Source of the DNA: Pseudonocardia cypriaca
GTDB taxonomy: Bacteria; Actinomycetota; Actinomycetes; Mycobacteriales; Pseudonocardiaceae
Assembly (NCBI RefSeq): GCF_006717045.1
Contig: NZ_VFPH01000001.1
Location: forward strand, 2,790,001-2,854,000
Reading direction: 5' to 3'
Length of the DNA: 64,000 nucleotides
The notes beneath the pieces are model-generated. The model ran no database searches. It was not told where the DNA came from and worked only from the letters and a program-made list of their open reading frames with translations. The translations under genes and the position numbers were made by a program. This document shows positions 25,248-33,067 of this stretch, in pieces. The number at the start of each line of letters is the position of its first letter. Position 1 is the first letter of the stretch.

Positions 25248-26152
25248 CATTCGAGAAGCTCGCCCCTGGGGTGTGGGGGGTCCTCGCCACACCGCTCACC
25301 CCGGACGGCTCCGCGGTCGACACCGATTCCCTCGCGGGGCAGGTGGAGCACTACGTCCGGATCGGGGCAACCGGGCTCACCGTGCTCGGGGTCTTCGGGG
25401 AGGCGGCCCGGCTCACCCCGGACGAGCGACGCACCGTGGTGCGGACGGCCGCGAAGGCGGCCGGTGAGCTGCCGATGGTGATCGGGCTGTCCGCGCTGGA
25501 TGCCGAGGCGGCCTGTGCCGAGGCGGAGAACGTGCTCGACGTGCTGGACCGCGCGCCGGCCGGGCTGATGGTGCAGGTGGGCTCGCCCGACCCGGACGCC
25601 GTGGCCGCCCAGGTCAACTCGGTGGCCGAGCGCACCGGGCAGGGGATCGTCGTGCAGGACTACCCCGTGGTCAGCGGGGTGTCCATCGCGACGGACGACC
25701 TGGTCGCGGCCGTGCGGCAGATCCCGGCGGCGGTTGCCGTGAAGTCGGAGTCGTCGCCGAGCCCGCCCGCCGTCGCCACTCTGGTGGCCGGGCTGGACGT
25801 GCCGGTGTTCGGCGGGCTCGGTGGCACCGGCCTGCTCGACGAGCTCGCCGTCGGTTCCGCGGGGGCGATGACCGGGTTCTCGGTGCCCGAGGGCCTGATC
25901 GCCTGCGTCGGCGCGTTCCGGGACGGCGGGTTCTCGGCCGCCCGCGAGGTGTGGCGGGACTACCTGCCGCTGGTCAACTTCGAGTTCCAGTCGGGCATCG
26001 CGCTCTCCCTGCGCAAGCACAGCTTCGTGCACCGCGGGCTCATCGCCGCGCCCGCGGTGCGCCCGCCCGCCCCGCCCGCCCCGGAACCGCTGCTCCCCGT
26101 GCTGCTGGAGCACCTGCGCCACACGCCCCACGCGCTGCGGGTCGCTTCGTGA
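25244..26152 (+). CDS. DHDPS/NAL-superfamily lyase, probable 2-dehydro-3-deoxypentonate dehydratase
   Basis: A 302-residue class I (Schiff-base) TIM-barrel enzyme. The Tyr is in VVQDYPVVSG and the Schiff-base Lys in AVAVKSESS. The usual GTTGE signature is altered to GVFGEAARL, as expected for members acting on keto-deoxy sugar acids rather than aspartate semialdehyde. Between an ALDH and a sugar-acid dehydratase it most likely dehydrates 2-keto-3-deoxypentonate to 2-oxoglutarate semialdehyde; an aldolase role is the alternative. A Pro-rich C-terminal stretch is unusual but short. The GTG start overlaps the ALDH stop by 4 bp. Confidence 0.82.
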   Translation: MTFEKLAPGVWGVLATPLTPDGSAVDTDSLAGQVEHYVRIGATGLTVLGVFGEAARLTPDERRTVVRTAAKAAGELPMVIGLSALDAEAACAEAENVLDVLDRAPAGLMVQVGSPDPDAVAAQVNSVAERTGQGIVVQDYPVVSGVSIATDDLVAAVRQIPAAVAVKSESSPSPPAVATLVAGLDVPVFGGLGGTGLLDELAVGSAGAMTGFSVPEGLIACVGAFRDGGFSAAREVWRDYLPLVNFEFQSGIALSLRKHSFVHRGLIAAPAVRPPAPPAPEPLLPVLLEHLRHTPHALRVAS

Positions 26153-27840
26153 ACGGTCTCGATCGCGGCTTCGCGAACTACGGCGACGTGGCGTTCTCGC
26201 GGTTCCTGCGCCGCAGCTTCCTGCACGCGAGCGGGCGCTCCCCGGAGTCCCTCGACCGTCCGGTGATCGGGATCGCGACGTCGCCGAGCGACTTCAACCC
26301 CTGCCACCGGGCGCTGCCGGAGCTGGTGACGTCCGTCGAGCGCGGGATCCTCTCCGCGGGCGGTCTGCCGATGGCGTTCCCGACGATCTCGCTCGGCGAG
26401 AGCTTCCTGACCCCCACCTCGATGGTGTTCCGCAACCTCATGGCCATGGACGTCGAGGAGATGGTGCGGGCGCAGCCGATGGACGCGGTCGTGCTGGTCG
26501 GCGGCTGCGACAAGACGGTGCCGGCGCAGCTCATGGGTGCGTTCTCGGCGGGCCGCCCGGCGATCCAGCTGGTCACCGGGCCGATGTCCACCGGCCGCTA
26601 CCACGGCGAGCGGTTGGGTGCCTGCACCGACTGCCGCCGGTTCTGGGCCCGCTACCGCGCCGGCGAGGTCGACGACGTCGAGATCGCCGAGGTGGAGCGC
26701 AACCTCGCCACCACCGCGGGCACCTGCGCGGTGATGGGCACCGCCAGCACGATGGCCTGCATCGTCGAGGCGCTGGGGATGGCCCTGCCCGGCAGCGCCA
26801 CCGCGCCCGCCGTGCACGCCGACCGGCTGCGGGTCGGCGAGGCGACCGGCGCGGCGGCGGTGGAGATCGCCCGCGCCGGGCGCACCCCGGACCAGGTGGT
26901 CACGCCGGCGTCGGTACGCAACGCGCTGCGCGTGCTGCTCGCGATCGGTGGCTCGACGAACGCGCTCGTCCACCTCACCGCAGTGGCCGGGCGACTCGGC
27001 CTGCGCATCGACCCGGACGAGCTGAACGCCCTGAGCGACACCACCCCGGTCCTCGTGGAGCTCAAGCCCACCGGCGACCACTACATGGAGGACCTGCACG
27101 CCTCCGGTGGTCTCGCCGCCGTCCTGCACGAGCTGCGGGACCTGCTCGACCTGTCGGCCCCGACCGTCACGGGGAAGACGCTCGGCGACCTGCTCGGCGA
27201 GGGGCCGCGCTGGGTGGACCGGTCCGTCGTCCGCCCGCTCTCCGACCCCGCGCGCCCGGTGGGTGGCCTGGTCTGGTTGCGGGGATCCCTCGCGCCGCAG
27301 GGCGCGGTGATCAAGCGGTCGGCCGCCGACCCCGCGCTCTTCGAGACCACCGGCCGGGCCGTCGTGTTCACCTCGCTCGAGGATCTCGCCGCCCGCATCG
27401 ACGACCCCGACCTGGACGTCACCCCCGACGACGTCCTCGTGCTGCAGAACGCCGGTCCGCGCGGCGCCGGCATGCCCGAGGCGGGCTACCTGCCGATCCC
27501 GGGCAAGCTCGCCCGCGCAGGCGTCAAGGACATGGTGCGCATCTCCGACGCCCGGATGAGCGGCACCGCGTACGGCACGATCGTCCTGCACGTCACGCCC
27601 GAGGCCGCGATCGGCGGCCCGCTCGCGCTGGTGCGCACCGGCGACCGCATCCGGCTCTCGGTGAGCGAGGCCCGCCTCGACCTCCTCGTCGACGAGGCGG
27701 AGCTGGCCCGCCGCCGCGAGGCGCTCCCACCGCCCCCACCCGGCCCGGCGACGGGTTACGGAAGGCTGTTCCACGAACGGGTGCTGGGCGCCGACCAGGG
27801 CTGCGACCTGGACTTCTGCGTCCCACCCGCGCTCTCCTGA
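26149..27840 (+). CDS. IlvD/Edd-family sugar-acid dehydratase (pentonate dehydratase candidate)
   Basis: A 563-residue Fe-S dehydratase. Cluster ligands are visible in NPCHRA, GGCDKTVPA and GTCAVMGTASTM, and the Mg/active-site region ISDARMSGTAYG is present near the C-terminus (canonical position of the catalytic Ser). Members dehydrate 2,3-dihydroxy acids; those clustered with ALDH and a DHDPS homologue act on D-xylonate or L-arabinonate. The GTG start overlaps the preceding stop by 4 bp. A double-hairpin palindrome begins 1 nt after the stop. The operon contains no pentose dehydrogenase or lactonase, so the acid must be made by enzymes encoded elsewhere. Confidence 0.88.
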   Translation: MNGLDRGFANYGDVAFSRFLRRSFLHASGRSPESLDRPVIGIATSPSDFNPCHRALPELVTSVERGILSAGGLPMAFPTISLGESFLTPTSMVFRNLMAMDVEEMVRAQPMDAVVLVGGCDKTVPAQLMGAFSAGRPAIQLVTGPMSTGRYHGERLGACTDCRRFWARYRAGEVDDVEIAEVERNLATTAGTCAVMGTASTMACIVEALGMALPGSATAPAVHADRLRVGEATGAAAVEIARAGRTPDQVVTPASVRNALRVLLAIGGSTNALVHLTAVAGRLGLRIDPDELNALSDTTPVLVELKPTGDHYMEDLHASGGLAAVLHELRDLLDLSAPTVTGKTLGDLLGEGPRWVDRSVVRPLSDPARPVGGLVWLRGSLAPQGAVIKRSAADPALFETTGRAVVFTSLEDLAARIDDPDLDVTPDDVLVLQNAGPRGAGMPEAGYLPIPGKLARAGVKDMVRISDARMSGTAYGTIVLHVTPEAAIGGPLALVRTGDRIRLSVSEARLDLLVDEAELARRREALPPPPPGPATGYGRLFHERVLGADQGCDLDFCVPPALS

Positions 27841-27895
27841 TCCGACGAACGGCGCGCTCGTCGGTTAGGTTCCGACGAACGCGCCGCTCGTCGGA
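27841..27895. repeat. Double-hairpin palindromic element, copy 2
   Basis: The layout matches the element at 15191-15245. A palindrome CCGACGAACG, GCG, CGCTCGTCGG at the left and its near reverse complement at the right (27871-27895) are separated by taggt. It starts on the base after the dehydratase stop codon, where it could act as a terminator or an mRNA 3'-end stabiliser, although no U-run follows. The 55-bp span equals that of copy 1. Confidence 0.85.
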
Positions 27896-27951
27896 ACCGG
27901 AGTCGGGTTATCGGGTGGATCTCGCAGACCTCGGCTGGGAGTGTCCACCGC

Positions 27952-28593
27952 GTGGATCTCGTCGCCGCGCTGCCCGCCTTCGTCGTCGCCGTCTTCCTCA
28001 TCTCCGCCTCGCCCGGGCCTGCCATGGCGCTGATCCTTCGGCGGGCGGCGCTGCACGGGTTCCGGGGCGCCGTGCCCACCGTGCTGGGCCTGGAGGCGGG
28101 GCTGTACGTGTGGGCGTTGCTCGCCGCCGCCGGGTTCGCCGCGCTGGTGGCGGCGTCGGAGGTCGCCTACCTGGTGCTGCGGGTGGCGGGAGCTGCGTTC
28201 CTGATCGTCCTGGGGGTGCGGGCGTGGCGGGCGGCGTGGCGGCAGCGCCGGGAGGTCGGGGAAGGGACGGAGCCGGTGGCGGCCTCGCCCGCCAGGGGAT
28301 GGGCGGCGTTCGGCGAGGGGTTCGTCGTCATGCTCGCCAACCCGAAGGCCGCAGTGTTCATGATCGCGTTCTACCCGCAGTTCGTGCCGGCCGACATGCC
28401 GCTGTTCGCGACCACCGCCGGGTTCGCCGCGCTGCAGGTCGTGCTGGAGACCGGCTTCTACCTGGCACTCGCGGCCGGGGTGGCGCGGGCAGGCGGCTGG
28501 TTCCGCCGCCCGCGGATCAGGGCGCGGCTGGAGGCGGTGAGCGGCACCGTCCTCGTCGGGCTCGGGCTGCGGGTGGCGGTCGCAGCCCGCTAG
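27952..28593 (+). CDS. LysE/RhtB-family amino-acid exporter
   Basis: A 213-residue membrane protein with six predicted spans. The family signature is ASPGPAMALILRRAALHG in the first loop, with FVVMLANPKAAVFMIAFYPQF in the middle. Such proteins export amino acids such as homoserine, threonine or lysine. GTG start; no clear ribosome-binding site. Its stop overlaps the stop of the universal-stress-protein gene on the other strand by 4 bp, so the two operons converge without a gap. Confidence 0.85.
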   Translation: MDLVAALPAFVVAVFLISASPGPAMALILRRAALHGFRGAVPTVLGLEAGLYVWALLAAAGFAALVAASEVAYLVLRVAGAAFLIVLGVRAWRAAWRQRREVGEGTEPVAASPARGWAAFGEGFVVMLANPKAAVFMIAFYPQFVPADMPLFATTAGFAALQVVLETGFYLALAAGVARAGGWFRRPRIRARLEAVSGTVLVGLGLRVAVAAR

Positions 28594-28979
28594 GGCTTGA
28601 CCGCCAGCACCGGCCGGTCGGCCTCCAGGAGGATCCGCTGCGCGCTGCTGCCCAGGATGAGCTTGCCGACGGGGGAGCGGCGGCGCAGGCCGACGATGAT
28701 CACGGAGGCGTCGGCGTCGCCCGCCGCGCGGAGGACCGCGTCGGCCAGCTCCCCGTGCCGCGGCTCCTGCACGAGGCGCATCGCGACCCCGGCCGCTCCC
28801 GCCCGGGCGGTGAGGGCGGCGACCACCTCGGGCGGGGCGACGTCGGCGCTCACGGGCGCCCCGTCGCGCGGCGAGTTGAGCACCAGCAGGTCCTCCCCGC
28901 GCCGCTGCGCCTCGTCGAGGGCGGCGGCGAAGGCGGCCTCGCCCTCCGCTGTGGGTACGAACCCGACCAGGACCGTCAC
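28590..28979 (-). CDS. Universal stress protein (UspA domain), last gene of a tricarboxylate-type transporter operon
   Basis: A 129-residue single Usp domain. The nucleotide loop is the G-2x-G-9x-G(S/T) type, seen here as VGLRRRSPVGKLILGSSAQRI; this indicates ATP binding. The GTG start overlaps the stop of the transporter's large membrane subunit by 4 bp, so it is the fourth gene of that operon. A comparable placement is known for TeaD, a Usp protein that modulates the TeaABC TRAP transporter of Halomonas. A regulatory role for ATP-bound Usp in this transporter is inference. Confidence 0.88.
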   Translation of the reverse strand: MTVLVGFVPTAEGEAAFAAALDEAQRRGEDLLVLNSPRDGAPVSADVAPPEVVAALTARAGAAGVAMRLVQEPRHGELADAVLRAAGDADASVIIVGLRRRSPVGKLILGSSAQRILLEADRPVLAVKP

Positions 28980-30478
28980 ACGGACTCCTTCGACTCGGAA
29001 CGTCGCCGGGCGAGCACGACCCGGACCAGCGGGAGGAGGGCGACCACCACGAACGCGGCGAGCAGCGTGCCCGAGATCGGGCGGGTCACGAACCCGGTGG
29101 CATCGCCCTCGAAGATGATCAACGAGCGGCGGAGCGACTCCTCGAGCAGCGAGCCGAGCACGAAGGCGAGCACCAGCGGACCCGGCTCGAAGCCGAGCTT
29201 CTTCATCAGGTAGCCCACCGCACCGAAGACGATCACGAGCACGATGTCGAAGACGTCGTTGCCCACCGTGTAGACGCCGACGAGCGTGATCAGCACCGTG
29301 ATCGGCGCGAGGATCGTGGCGCGCACCCGCAGGATCCGCACGAAGAGCCCGACCAGCGGGATGCTCATGATCAGCAGCAGGATGTTGCCGATGTACATCG
29401 AGTTGATCACGCCCCAGAACAGCTCGGGGTGCTCGGTCACCAGCTGGGGCCCGGGGCTCACGCCCTGGATGAGCAGCGCCCCGAAGATCACCGCCATCGT
29501 CGCGTTCGCCGGGATGCCCAGCGTCAGCAGCGGGATGAACGACGAGGTGGCGGCCGCGTTGTTGGCGGTCTCCGGCGCCGCGACGCCCTCCACGGCGCCC
29601 TGCCCGAAGCGCTCGGGGTGCTTGGACCGGCGCTTCTCGAGCCCGTAGGCGGCGAGCGAGGCGATCACGGCCCCGCCGCCCGGGAGGATCCCGAGCACGA
29701 AGCCGATCAGCGACCCGCGTCCGATCGCCCCTGACGACGCCCGCAGGTCGGCGCGCGACGGCCAGACGTCGCCGACGCGCTTGGGCGCCTGCACCGAGTG
29801 GTGGCGCTCCTCGAGGTTGTAGAGGATCTCCCCGAGCCCGAACAGGCCCATCGCGATCGGCACGAAGTCGATGCCGTCGGCGAGGGAGAGGTTGTCGAAG
29901 GTGAACCGCGCGGCTCCGGTGAAGCCGTCCCGGCCTACGGTGGCGAGCAGCAGCCCGACGCAGGCGGCGACGAGCGCCTTGAGGCGGTGGCCACTGGAGA
30001 CCGTCGCGACCAGCAGGATGCCCAGCAGCGCGAGCGCGGTGTACTCCGGTGGCCCGAAGTCGAGCGCGAAGCCCGCGACGATCGGCGCGAGCAGCGACAG
30101 CGCCACGATCGACACCGTGCCGCCGATGAACGAGCCGATGGCCGCGATGCCGAGCGCGGTACCGGCCCGGCCCTGGCGCGCCATCGCGTGCCCGTCGAAC
30201 ACGGTGACCACCGATGACGCCTCGCCGGGCAGCCGCAGCAGCACCGACGTGATCGTGCCGCCGTACTGGGCGCCGTAGAAGATGCCGGCGAGCATGATGA
30301 TCGCCGTCACCGGCTCGAGCCCGAACGTGATCGGCAGCAGGATCGCGATCGTCGCCGCCGGGCCGAGGCCCGGCAGCACGCCGATCAGCATGCCGATGAC
30401 GACGCCGAGCAGGCAGAACAGGAGGTTGGTCGGCTCCAGCACCACGCTGAAGCCCTCCACCACCGGAGTCAGGTCCAC
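28976..30478 (-). CDS. tctA: Tripartite tricarboxylate transporter, large membrane subunit (TctA)
   Basis: A 500-residue membrane protein with about 12 predicted spans. It has the TctA signatures LIGVLPGLGPAATIAILLP near the N-terminus and the repeated GILPGGGAVIAS in the second half. GTG start at 30478, 11 nt behind the TctB stop; the longer open frame upstream is an artefact. It forms the translocation channel and uses an ion gradient to import the solute given by TctC. Divergence from a glucarate operon suggests an aldarate as solute. Confidence 0.93.
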   Translation of the reverse strand: MDLTPVVEGFSVVLEPTNLLFCLLGVVIGMLIGVLPGLGPAATIAILLPITFGLEPVTAIIMLAGIFYGAQYGGTITSVLLRLPGEASSVVTVFDGHAMARQGRAGTALGIAAIGSFIGGTVSIVALSLLAPIVAGFALDFGPPEYTALALLGILLVATVSSGHRLKALVAACVGLLLATVGRDGFTGAARFTFDNLSLADGIDFVPIAMGLFGLGEILYNLEERHHSVQAPKRVGDVWPSRADLRASSGAIGRGSLIGFVLGILPGGGAVIASLAAYGLEKRRSKHPERFGQGAVEGVAAPETANNAAATSSFIPLLTLGIPANATMAVIFGALLIQGVSPGPQLVTEHPELFWGVINSMYIGNILLLIMSIPLVGLFVRILRVRATILAPITVLITLVGVYTVGNDVFDIVLVIVFGAVGYLMKKLGFEPGPLVLAFVLGSLLEESLRRSLIIFEGDATGFVTRPISGTLLAAFVVVALLPLVRVVLARRRSESKESV

Positions 30479-30489
30479 GGGTGAGCCCC

Positions 30490-30993
30490 TCAGAACATGT
30501 GCGGGATCGGGACCGCGAGCAGCCCGACGAAGACGACGTAGAAGGCGGCCACCGTGGCGAGGCTCGTGACGACCGAGAACCGCCACGACTCGCCGCCGAG
30601 GAACTTCAGCCAGACGAACATCAGCAGGGCGGCCGGGATCTCGAATCCGATCACCGAGATCACCGCGACGAACGCGATCATGGTGGCCAGGCCCGCGAGC
30701 ACGAGCCCGCCGGCGCCGGTGAACCGCTCCGCGTCGCGGGTGCGGCCGGTCATCACCAGCAGCCCGAGCCCGAGGACGACGAGCACGATGCTCACCAGGA
30801 ACGGCCAGGTCCCGGTGCCGGGGGCGCGCGGGCTGCCGACCCCGAGGGCGAGCGACCCGAGCAGCGCGGCCACGCCGAGCGCCACCACCGCGATCCCGAC
30901 GACGACGTCGGTCACCCGGCCGGCCACCGGCGGCCGGAACTCGTGCTCGGCCTCCTCCACCTCGTGGACGGCGTCGGCGAGCCGATCGTTCAT
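30490..30993 (-). CDS. tctB: Tripartite tricarboxylate transporter, small membrane subunit (TctB)
   Basis: A 167-residue protein with four predicted spans and the TctB-type segment TGTWPFLVSIVLVVLGLGLLV. I use ATG 30993, which overlaps the TctC stop by 4 bp; the frame extends to 31062 but that part lies inside tctC. Small subunits of the family are poorly conserved, and the assignment rests on topology plus position between tctC and tctA. Confidence 0.9.
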   Translation of the reverse strand: MNDRLADAVHEVEEAEHEFRPPVAGRVTDVVVGIAVVALGVAALLGSLALGVGSPRAPGTGTWPFLVSIVLVVLGLGLLVMTGRTRDAERFTGAGGLVLAGLATMIAFVAVISVIGFEIPAALLMFVWLKFLGGESWRFSVVTSLATVAAFYVVFVGLLAVPIPHMF

Positions 30994-32009
30994 CGTTCCC
31001 CGCCCAACCTGATGCCGTACTGCTCGGTGACCTGGCGGTAGCTGTCGAGGTTGCCGGTCCACTGGCCGCGCAGCTCCTCGCCGCCGACCTCGTTGGGGGT
31101 GAGCTGGTTGTCGGTGTTGAACCGGCGGTACGCGTCGTCGGCGAACGCCTTCTGGAACGACGCGCGCAGCCGGTCCAGTACGGCGGGCGGAGTGCCCTTC
31201 GGCGCCGCGACCGCACGGGACTGCTGCACCGGCACGTCGTAGCCCGCCTCCACCGCGGTGGGCGTGTCGGGCAGGTAGGAGGGCCGCTGCCGGGCGAACG
31301 TCACGATGGGCGTGAGCGTGCCCGCCCGGATCTGTTCCACCGCCTCGCCGAGCTGGATCGACCCGACGTCGACCTGGCCGCCGAGCACCGCGGTGAGCGT
31401 GGGCGAGCCGCCGTCGAAGGGAACCGCGCTCGCGGGGACACCTGCCTGGTGGAACAGCAGCGCCTGGGACAGCTCGCTGCCGGTGCCGACGCCCGTGGTG
31501 CCGTAGGTGATCGGCCGGCCGGCGTTCACGAGGTCCTGGACGGTGCGCAGCCCGGAGGACGGCGCGGTCACGAGCACGTAGTCGTCCTGGGAAACGCCCG
31601 TGATGATCTCGTAGTCGGCCATGTCGACGGCCTCCTCCGGCGAGACCGCAAGGGGAGTGATGTAGGCGAGGCTGCCGTTGAAGATCATCAGCCTGTGGCC
31701 GTCCGGGGCGGCCGTGGCCAGCTCGCGCGCGGCGATCGCCCCGTTCGCGCCGGGCCGGTTCTCGACGACGACCGGCACGCCGAGGTCGTCGGAGGCCGGT
31801 TCGGCGAGTGCGCGGGCGATCAGGTCGGTGCTGCCACCCGGGTCCGCTCCGACGAGGATCGTGACGGGTTCTCCGCCCGGGAACTCGGCGGTCCCCGAGC
31901 CCGCGGAGCCACCGGAGCCGAGGTTGCCGCCGCAGGCGGTGAGTGAGACGGCGAGGGCGAGCCCGAGCCCGATCGCCGGCCAGCAGCGCCCGGCGGCGGT
32001 CCTGGTCAT
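30990..32009 (-). CDS. tctC: Tripartite tricarboxylate transporter substrate-binding lipoprotein (TctC)
   Basis: A 339-residue extracytoplasmic receptor (Bug/TctC family). The lipoprotein signal is MTRTAAGRCW plus a hydrophobic stretch and LTAC. The core has the family motifs VGADPGGSTDLIAR and VVENRPGANGAIAA, which build the carboxylate-binding loops. ATG 32009 has GGGGAGAA upstream. Its promoter (-35 TGGACA and -10 TAGGCT on the minus strand) lies inside a 37-bp element shared with the kdgD promoter. The expected solute is glucarate or galactarate, inferred from the adjacent catabolic genes. Confidence 0.92.
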   Translation of the reverse strand: MTRTAAGRCWPAIGLGLALAVSLTACGGNLGSGGSAGSGTAEFPGGEPVTILVGADPGGSTDLIARALAEPASDDLGVPVVVENRPGANGAIAARELATAAPDGHRLMIFNGSLAYITPLAVSPEEAVDMADYEIITGVSQDDYVLVTAPSSGLRTVQDLVNAGRPITYGTTGVGTGSELSQALLFHQAGVPASAVPFDGGSPTLTAVLGGQVDVGSIQLGEAVEQIRAGTLTPIVTFARQRPSYLPDTPTAVEAGYDVPVQQSRAVAAPKGTPPAVLDRLRASFQKAFADDAYRRFNTDNQLTPNEVGGEELRGQWTGNLDSYRQVTEQYGIRLGGER

Positions 32010-32049
32010 GTCGTTCTCCCCTTCGAGAAGCCGCGTTCCTTGCCGGGGG

Positions 32050-32104
32050 AGCCTAGGAACGCCGGTCATGCCTGTCCAAATCCGTTGTGGCATGGATTGA
32101 TACC
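32050..32104 (-). promoter_or_regulatory. tctC promoter and LysR-type element A
   Basis: On the minus strand the site reads GGTATC, then CCATGC, then TTGGACAGGCAT (32104 down to 32068, 37 bp), followed by GTTCC and the -10 TAGGCT (complement of 32050-32055). TGGACA is a plausible -35, 17 bp before the -10. The GGTATC half overlaps the TACCGT -10 of the divergent lysR gene (32101-32106), so one protein bound here could activate tctC and repress lysR. Element B at 33007-33043 is its partner. Confidence 0.65.
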
Positions 32105-32112
32105 GTTCGTGC

Positions 32113-32997
32113 ATGGCATACACGCTCGAGCAGCTGCGCGGGTTCGTCGCCGTGGCCGACGAGCTGCACTTCGGGCGGGCCGCCGTCCGCCTGAAGATGA
32201 CGCAGCCCCCGCTCTCGCGGCAGATCCAGAAGCTGGAGCGGGCCGTCGGCGCGCAGCTCCTGGTGCGGGACAACCGGCGGGTCAACCTCACGGCGGCCGG
32301 CCGGGTGTTCCTCACCGAGGCGCGGCGGCTGCTGGCACTCGCCGACGCGGCCCCCGACCTGGCGCGGCGGGTCTCGTCCGGCACCAGCGGCGTGGTGCGC
32401 ATCGGGTTCACGGCCGCGTCCACCTACGGGATCCTCGGCGAGCTGCTCAACGAGCTCGGCCGCCAGTTGCCCGACGTCGACGTCGACCTCGTGGAGATGG
32501 TCACCCGCGAGCAGGTGGCGGCGCTGGCCAACCGGGAGATCGACCTCGGGCTCGCCCGACCCCCGTTCGACCGCGACACGTTCGACTCGCGGCTGCTGCA
32601 CCGCGAGCCGATGCTCGTCGCCGTGCCGGCGGGCCACCGGCTGCTGGGTCTCGACCGCGACGCGACGGCCGACGACGTCGTCGGCGAGCCGGTCGTCATG
32701 CACTCGCCCACCAAGGCGCGCTACTTCTACGACCTGATCGCCGGCGTCGTGCCGATCCCCCAGGAGGACATCGTCCACAGCGTGAGCCAGGTGCTCACGA
32801 TGCTCTGGCTGGTGGCGGCCGGTCGTGGCATCGCGTTCGTGCCGGCGTCGGCCACCCGGCTGCGGATCGAGGGCGTCGGCTTCGTGCGGCTGGCCACGCC
32901 CGTCCCCGAGCCGGCCGAGCTGCACCTGCTGTGGGTGCGGGAGTCGGGCAACCCCGCGCTACGGCGGGTGCTGGAGGTCCTCGACGGCTACCCGTGA
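32113..32997 (+). CDS. LysR-family transcriptional regulator of the aldarate locus
   Basis: A 294-residue LysR protein. The N-terminal HTH is LRGFVAVADELHFGRAAVRL followed by QPPLSRQIQKLE, and the C-terminal effector domain starts at about residue 90 (GVVRIGFTAASTYGIL). A -10 TACCGT lies exactly 6 nt before the ATG and no Shine-Dalgarno sequence is seen, so its mRNA is probably leaderless. It sits between the transporter operon and the glucarate/galactarate operon, and both flanking promoters carry the same 37-bp element. This makes it the likely regulator of both, with an aldaric acid or product as inducer. Confidence 0.92.
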   Translation: MAYTLEQLRGFVAVADELHFGRAAVRLKMTQPPLSRQIQKLERAVGAQLLVRDNRRVNLTAAGRVFLTEARRLLALADAAPDLARRVSSGTSGVVRIGFTAASTYGILGELLNELGRQLPDVDVDLVEMVTREQVAALANREIDLGLARPPFDRDTFDSRLLHREPMLVAVPAGHRLLGLDRDATADDVVGEPVVMHSPTKARYFYDLIAGVVPIPQEDIVHSVSQVLTMLWLVAAGRGIAFVPASATRLRIEGVGFVRLATPVPEPAELHLLWVRESGNPALRRVLEVLDGYP

Positions 32998-33006
32998 TGC
33001 TGGGCA

Positions 33007-33061
33007 GGTATCGCACCATGCGGAACTGCTCTTGGACAGGCATCGTCCGTGTTCTTACGGT
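33007..33061 (+). promoter_or_regulatory. kdgD promoter and LysR-type element B
   Basis: The plus strand has GGTATC, nine-base block ending CCATGC, a 10-bp variable part, then TTGGACAGGCAT (33007-33043), matching element A with identical spacing. TGGACA at 33034-33039 serves as -35 and TACGGT at 33056-33061 as -10, 6 nt before the kdgD GTG. ATGC-N18-GCAT symmetry is kept in both elements. Element, -35 and -10 have the same relative positions as in front of tctC. Confidence 0.65.
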
Positions 33062-33067
33062 GACCGC

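Noticed and set aside
31062..32423. N-terminal extensions of tctB and tctC open frames upstream of the chosen starts
   Set aside because: The extra residues lie in neighbouring genes, lack homology and would precede the lipoprotein signal or first span. The chosen starts have overlaps or ribosome-binding sites.
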